DNA of 36,205 bases from Gammaproteobacteria bacterium (GTDB lineage: Bacteria > Pseudomonadota > Gammaproteobacteria > Burkholderiales > Rhodocyclaceae). Location: positions 1 through 36,205 of the forward strand of contig JARFTX010000035.1 of assembly GCA_029289265.1 (NCBI GenBank), in the 5' to 3' direction. Under the pieces are notes generated by a model. That model saw only the letters and a program-made list of their open reading frames with translations, searched no databases and was not told the DNA's origin. Positions 32,602 to 36,205 of this stretch are shown piece by piece. Each line of letters opens with the position of its first letter. The stretch's first letter is position 1. The position numbers and the translations under genes were made by a program.

Positions 32602-33051
32602 TCAGTTCGTCGAAAGGCTTCTGGGCGGTCGCTCCAGTGCGAAAAGCGGCGCGGCGAGTGCTGCCGGCGGAGGGGCGGCGGCCCACACATGCCGTGACGG
32701 CGCACCGAACCAGGCGTCGCCGCGCGGCACGTTGGGCTTGTCGTGGCTGTGGTCGGCGGCATGGTGAGGGTGGGCGTGCCCGATGCCGCCGTCGCCGGCA
32801 TGCGTCGCGCCGGAAGCTTGCTCAGGATCGCGGTCGTACTCGTCGTGCTCGTGACCGTGGTCGGGATCGTGACCGTGGTGGTGATCCGCCTGCCACGAAC
32901 GGTCATGGTCGGCCCGAGCGATCGGATCGTGCGAGCTCGACAGCAGGCTCGCATGCGCGACCCACGCGTACATCAGCGCCACCAGCACGACCACCAGCCT
33001 CGCCAGAAACGGCGCGCGGCGGCGAAGACGACGATCGGCAGCGATGGGCAT
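32602..33051 (-). CDS. His-rich exported or anchored protein
   Basis: This 149-residue protein has one hydrophobic segment near the start (FLARLVVVLVALMYAWVAHAS), either a signal or an anchor. A His/Asp-rich stretch follows (ADHHHGHDPDHGHEHDEYD, then GHAHPHHAADHSHDK) and a Pro/Ala end (AAPPPAALAAP). It resembles small His-rich proteins found near nickel, cobalt or zinc transporters. It would bind metal in the periplasm. It is the first gene of the minus-strand metal set and has a plausible promoter at 33091-33119. Confidence 0.75.
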   Translation of the reverse strand: MPIAADRRLRRRAPFLARLVVVLVALMYAWVAHASLLSSSHDPIARADHDRSWQADHHHGHDPDHGHEHDEYDRDPEQASGATHAGDGGIGHAHPHHAADHSHDKPNVPRGDAWFGAPSRHVWAAAPPPAALAAPLFALERPPRSLSTN

Positions 33052-33090
33052 GGGGGCGCGAGTCGGCGACACGATTCTTGAGCAACGCGC

Positions 33091-33119
33091 TTTATAGCCG
33101 AGTCGGGCCGCATCCGCAA
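33091..33119 (-). promoter_or_regulatory. Sigma-70-like promoter of the metal operon
   Basis: On the minus strand TTGCGG (33119-33114) is followed after 17 bases by TATAAA (33096-33091), about 40 bases before the His-rich gene. No Fur/Zur/NikR palindrome could be recognised around it. Confidence 0.5.
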
Positions 33120-33130
33120 TTCGCCCTCGC

Positions 33131-33169
33131 GCCTTCATCCTCGGCCTTCATCCTCGGCCTTCATCCTCG
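33131..33169. repeat. Three perfect tandem copies of a 13-bp unit
   Basis: GCCTTCATCCTCG occurs three times without a mismatch at 33131, 33144 and 33157, in the 220-bp divergent region between the metal operon and hslR. Confidence 0.9.
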
Positions 33170-33205
33170 CGCCGCTGTCGCGACCGGTCGTGCGCGGGCC
33201 GGGGC

Positions 33206-33214
33206 TGCGATAAT
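33206..33214 (+). promoter_or_regulatory. Extended -10 element before hslR
   Basis: TGCGATAAT at 33206-33214 fits an extended -10 (TGn then GATAAT), giving a start near 33221 and a leader of about 50 bases. The -35 is poor. A 10-bp palindrome CGACCGGTCG at 33181-33190 lies just upstream. Confidence 0.45.
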
Positions 33215-33271
33215 CTTGTGCTCGACGCGCCTCGCAACGGCCCGCTTCCCACATCCGGACTCCAGAGCCCC

Positions 33272-33673
33272 ATGACCGACACCCGCCCCGCGACCGCCGA
33301 CCGCATGCGCCTCGACAAGTGGCTGTGGGCGGCGCGCTTTTACAAGACGCGCTCGCTCGCGGCGCAGGCGATCGAGGGCGGCCACGTCAAGCTCGACGGC
33401 CAGGCGGTCAAGCCCGCCCGCGACGTGCGCCCCGGCGACCGGCTGGAGATCGCGATCGGCGCGCTCGCCTGGACCGTCGTGGTGCGGGCGCTCAACGCCC
33501 AGCGCCGGCCGGCGCCCGAGGCGCGGCTGCTGTACGAGGAGACGCCCGAGAGTGCCGCGGCGCGCGCCGCGCGGATGGAGGAACGGCGCCTCGCCCCGCC
33601 GCCCGGCAGCGACCTGCGCGGCCGCCCGACCAAGAAGGCACGACGCCAGATCCGGCGCTTCAACGAGCCTTGA
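33272..33673 (+). CDS. hslR: Hsp15/HslR-type S4-domain RNA-binding protein
   Basis: This 133-residue protein has an N-terminal S4 RNA-binding domain (RLDKWLWAARFYKTRSLAAQAIEGGHVKLDGQ, read in pieces) and a basic C-terminal tail (RGRPTKKARRQIRRFNE). Both are typical of Hsp15. Hsp15 binds free 50S subunits carrying nascent chains, helping recycle stalled ribosomes. It is a single gene on the plus strand; its neighbours are unrelated. The ATG at 33272 is preferred over an upstream in-frame ATG because the family begins just before RLDKWLW. Confidence 0.9.
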   Translation: MTDTRPATADRMRLDKWLWAARFYKTRSLAAQAIEGGHVKLDGQAVKPARDVRPGDRLEIAIGALAWTVVVRALNAQRRPAPEARLLYEETPESAAARAARMEERRLAPPPGSDLRGRPTKKARRQIRRFNEP

Positions 33674-33757
33674 TCGACGGGAGTCTGCTCGGCGGACGGA
33701 TATAGGGAACGGACCACGATTTCGCAATTATTCATGCGTCAAACAGTGGACCGTGGT

Positions 33758-34750
33758 CTACCCACAATTCTCCCGCGAATCCAGCACATGGGCGACGACC
33801 CGCCCAAGCGCATCGCGCTCGCGTTCGGGCTGGAAGAGCGGCGCGCGGGCGCGGCAGCAGTCCCGCAGCAAGTCGACGAACCCGGGGTCGCGCTCTGCGC
33901 GCAGTAGTTGCGCCCGCAGGGCGGCCGTATCCCCGACAGGAAAATAGCCCGGGTATTCGTTGCCGAGCAGGCCGCGATTGCCGGGAATGTCCGACGCGAT
34001 CACGGGCAGCCCTGCCGTGCAGGCCTCGGAGACGACGTTTGCCCCCCCTTCCATGCGCGAGCTGATCACCATCAGGCGGGCCCGCGCCATCAGCCGCCGC
34101 ACTTCGGCGTGCGCGATCTCGCCGCGCCAGCGATAGCGCGGATTGATCGCCATCTCCGAACGCGCGGCGGCGGCCCACTGCTCGTCATGAGCCCTGCCGA
34201 CCTGCACGACGCGCAGGCGCGAGTCTGCCGGCAGATCGCGGACTGCGAAGGCGGCGCGCAGCGAGTCTTTCTCCTCGCGCAGATGGCCGGCCACGCACAC
34301 CTCGAAGTGCCGGCGCACGGGCGGAAGCCGGCGCACGACCGGCCGTGCCGACTGCAAAACCGTGTGCAGTTTTCCTCGCATCGGCTCGGGGATGTCGTCC
34401 CGCACGCGCTCATGCAATCCGATCAGCGCATCGGCGCACGCCATGCTGGCGAGCGTCGGTTCCGGATGACTGTACTGGAACTCGTAGAGGTCGGTGCCCG
34501 TCAGAACGACCACCAGCGGGCGATCCGGCCAGCGCTGAGCGAACGACTGGATCGCGGCGGCACTGCGCCAGGCATGGAGTGCGATCATCACGTCAGCCGG
34601 CGTGCCGTCGTACTCGACCGAGACCCGCACCCGGTGCCCGAGTTCGCGCAGGAGGTGCGCCCAGCGCGTAGCCGTGGCACGATTGCCCGCACGCGAGCCG
34701 CGGCCCGCTGGAGTGATCAACGCGATTTCTGCCCCTTGCCCCTTCGCCAC
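33758..34750 (-). CDS. senB: SenB, selenosugar synthase (glycosyltransferase)
   Basis: This 330-residue GT-B glycosyltransferase has ALITPAGRGSRAGNRATATRWAHLLRELGH at its start (in short blocks: LITPA, GNRATATRWA), DVMIALHAWRSAAAI, LVVVLTGTDLYEF, CVAGHLREEKDSLRAAFA, MEGGANVVSEA and VIASDIPGNRGLLGNEYPGYFPVGD. These match the SenB family, which joins selenophosphate to a UDP-sugar to make a selenosugar in selenoneine synthesis. The GTG at 34750 is chosen because homologues start just before LITPA; an ATG at 34801 would overlap senA by 49 bases. Divergent senA confirms the pathway. Confidence 0.88.
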   Translation of the reverse strand: MAKGQGAEIALITPAGRGSRAGNRATATRWAHLLRELGHRVRVSVEYDGTPADVMIALHAWRSAAAIQSFAQRWPDRPLVVVLTGTDLYEFQYSHPEPTLASMACADALIGLHERVRDDIPEPMRGKLHTVLQSARPVVRRLPPVRRHFEVCVAGHLREEKDSLRAAFAVRDLPADSRLRVVQVGRAHDEQWAAAARSEMAINPRYRWRGEIAHAEVRRLMARARLMVISSRMEGGANVVSEACTAGLPVIASDIPGNRGLLGNEYPGYFPVGDTAALRAQLLRAERDPGFVDLLRDCCRARAPLFQPERERDALGRVVAHVLDSRENCG

Positions 34751-34752
34751 GC

Positions 34753-36114
34753 ATGTCCCCGTCGACGAACTTGCCCACGACGCATCCCGTGAGTTCAGCA
34801 TACCTCATCGGGATGATCGACGACGCCCGTCGGCGCACGCTCGAGCTCACCGCGGATCTGCGTGACGAGCGACTGCTCGGCCCGATGCTCGACATCGTCA
34901 ATCCGCCACTGTGGGAGATCGGCCACGTCGGCTTCTTCCACGACCACTTCGTGCTCCACGGTCTGCGTGGCCTTCCCGGCTACCGCTGGCCGAACGCGCA
35001 GGCGCTCTACGACTCTGCTGCGGTCCCCCACGACACCCGCTGGGCGCTGCCACTGCCGACCCTCGAGGAAACCCTCGCCTACCTCGCCACGGTGCGCGAC
35101 GAGATCGTGCGGAGGCTTCCCGAGCGCGCACCCAACAACGCCGAATGCTACGTGCACCGCCTCACGGTCCTGCACGAAGACATGCACGGCGAGGCCTTCG
35201 CCTACACCCGCCAGACCCTGGGCTATCCCGCACCCGCCCTGTCGGCACCGGCCGCACTGCGCGAGGCGGGCGGCTTCGGGGCGCTCGCCGGCGACACGCA
35301 TGTGCCGGCCTGCGAGCACCTGCTCGGTTCGGACGACTCCGTGCCGTTTCGTTTCGACAACGAGAAGGCGCCCCACCCGGTGCAGGTCGCGGCCTTCTCG
35401 ATCGCCCGCGCCCCGGTCACGAACGCCGAATTCGCCGCGTTCGTCGAGGACGGCGGCTACGAACGACCCGCGCTGTGGAGCGCAGAGGGCTGGGCGTGGC
35501 GCTGCGCCCGCGCGCTCGAAGAGCCGATCTACTGGCGGCGCGGCCCGGCCGGGAGCTGGGAGGTTCGCGCGTTCGACCGCTGGGCGCCGCTGGCGCCGCA
35601 TCAGCCGGTCTGCCACGTGAGCTGGCACGAGGCCGAGGCCTACTGCCGCTGGGCCGGACGCCGCCTGCCGAGCGAAGCCGAATGGGAGGTCGCCGCAAGC
35701 CGCGTCCCCGACGCGGACGGGCGCCGGCTGCTGCCTGGCAAGCGCCGCTACCCGTGGGGCGACGAGCCCGACGCTGGAGCCGGCACTAGGCCCACCTCAT
35801 GGCCCGCCAACCTCGACGGCCATCGTCTCGGCTGCGTGGACGTCGCGGCCTTCCCCGCAGGCGACAGCGCGCTGGACTGCCGCCAGATGCTCGGAAACGT
35901 CTGGGAATGGACGAGTTCGACCTTCGGCCCCTACCCGGGTTTTCGCGCCGAACTTTACCAGGAGTACTCCGAGCCCTGGTTCCACGAAGGCCGCCGGGTG
36001 CTGCGCGGCGGCGCCTGGTCGACGCGCGCCCGCCTGATCCACAACGGCTACCGCAACTTCTTCACGCCCGATCGCAACGACATCTTCAGCGGCTTCCGAA
36101 CGTGTGCGCTGTGA
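34753..36114 (+). CDS. senA: SenA, selenoneine synthase (EgtB-like)
   Basis: This 453-residue non-heme iron enzyme has an N-terminal DinB-like domain and a C-terminal FGE/sulfatase-modifying domain. Iron ligands of the EgtB family are visible: His58 in EIGHVG, and the HX3HXE set His141, His145 and Glu147 in LHEDMHGEAF. The FGE part has PVTNAEFAAFVEDGGY, HVSWHEAEAYCRWAGRRLPSEAEWE and RVLRGGAWSTRARL. SenA joins the selenosugar to hercynine, giving a selenoxide later cleaved to selenoneine. VNPPLWEIGHV and YTRQTLGYPAP are typical of SenA rather than EgtB. The ATG at 34753 lacks a good ribosome site; GTG 34790 or ATG 34813 are alternatives. Confidence 0.88.
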   Translation: MSPSTNLPTTHPVSSAYLIGMIDDARRRTLELTADLRDERLLGPMLDIVNPPLWEIGHVGFFHDHFVLHGLRGLPGYRWPNAQALYDSAAVPHDTRWALPLPTLEETLAYLATVRDEIVRRLPERAPNNAECYVHRLTVLHEDMHGEAFAYTRQTLGYPAPALSAPAALREAGGFGALAGDTHVPACEHLLGSDDSVPFRFDNEKAPHPVQVAAFSIARAPVTNAEFAAFVEDGGYERPALWSAEGWAWRCARALEEPIYWRRGPAGSWEVRAFDRWAPLAPHQPVCHVSWHEAEAYCRWAGRRLPSEAEWEVAASRVPDADGRRLLPGKRRYPWGDEPDAGAGTRPTSWPANLDGHRLGCVDVAAFPAGDSALDCRQMLGNVWEWTSSTFGPYPGFRAELYQEYSEPWFHEGRRVLRGGAWSTRARLIHNGYRNFFTPDRNDIFSGFRTCAL

Positions 36115-36144
36115 CCCCGGCTCTTCCGCCCCAGTCGGATCGCC

Positions 36145-36170
36145 GTGTCACCCGAGTTCGACACTTTTTT
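36145..36170 (+). terminator. Weak terminator after senA
   Basis: A 5-bp stem GTGTC/GACAC with a 10-base loop is followed directly by six Ts, 30 bases after the senA stop. The stem is short, so it is only a candidate. Confidence 0.5.
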
Positions 36171-36205
36171 GCGTAAGCCATTGATTGCAAGCAATTCACG
36201 ATTGC

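Noticed and set aside
31824-33275. Long plus-strand open frame over the HupE-like and His-rich genes
   Set aside because: It has no recognisable domain, and the minus strand encodes proteins with clear membrane helices and family motifs.
33712-33758. GACCACG/CGTGGTC inverted repeat between hslR and senB as a terminator
   Set aside because: The arms are only 7 bases and are 33 bases apart, with no T-run; one arm overlaps the senB stop.
34753-36114. senA gene read as egtB (ergothioneine synthesis)
   Set aside because: The divergent partner is a SenB-type glycosyltransferase and the N-terminal motifs fit SenA; no egtD-like gene is present.

Overview
The window is GC-rich DNA from a denitrifying proteobacterium. 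The nirS-type denitrification cluster, the Tad locus and the selenoneine genes together fit a betaproteobacterium of the Rhodocyclales (Thauera/Azoarcus-like). That placement is inferred from gene content; no marker gene was available to prove it.

Left part (1-10130): a nitrite-reductase island on the minus strand, read from right to left. It begins with nirS (cytochrome cd1), a small c551-type cytochrome, a NapC/NirT tetraheme quinol dehydrogenase and an ethylbenzene-dehydrogenase-like cytochrome. The heme d1 genes follow: nirC, nirF, a fused nirDL, nirG, nirH, nirJ, and the N-terminus of one more exported protein, perhaps nirN. nirE (uroporphyrinogen III methyltransferase) diverges from nirS. 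Two FNR/Dnr-type palindromes are visible: a perfect one in front of nirC and a 9/10 match between nirS and nirE. A tRNA-Thr(UGU) with promoter and terminator closes the block.

Middle-left (10131-11694): a fragment of an XRE-type regulator lies beside a class III omega-amino-acid:pyruvate aminotransferase.

Centre (11695-29714): a plus-strand Tad (Flp type IVc pilus) locus. It holds a Flp pilin followed by a perfect 15-bp hairpin, a TadG-like protein, an unknown exported protein, a TadE-like pseudopilin, a second unknown exported protein, a second very small Flp-like pilin, CpaB, the CpaC secretin, a CpaF ATPase with an N-terminal FHA domain, TadB, TadC, a DUF192 protein and a TadE-like protein with a long Gly-Ser tract. 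No CpaE/TadZ, TadD or prepilin peptidase lies in the window. Only 48 bp later comes a very large RHS/YD-repeat protein with its own signal peptide. Its C-terminus is a DUF2235/Tle1-type phospholipase-like toxin with an intact Ser-Asp-His set, in DNA of clearly lower GC. A small exported protein after it is the natural immunity candidate.

Right part (29783-33051, minus strand): a probable metal-handling operon. It encodes a His-rich exported protein, a HupE/UreJ-like permease, a membrane-anchored protein and an EamA-type transporter with about 25 histidines in its C-terminal tail. An S4-domain Hsp15 gene (hslR) follows on the plus strand.

Right end (33758-36205): senB (selenosugar synthase, minus) and senA (selenoneine synthase, plus), divergent and essentially abutting at their 5' ends. 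The selenophosphate synthase partner senC is not in the window.
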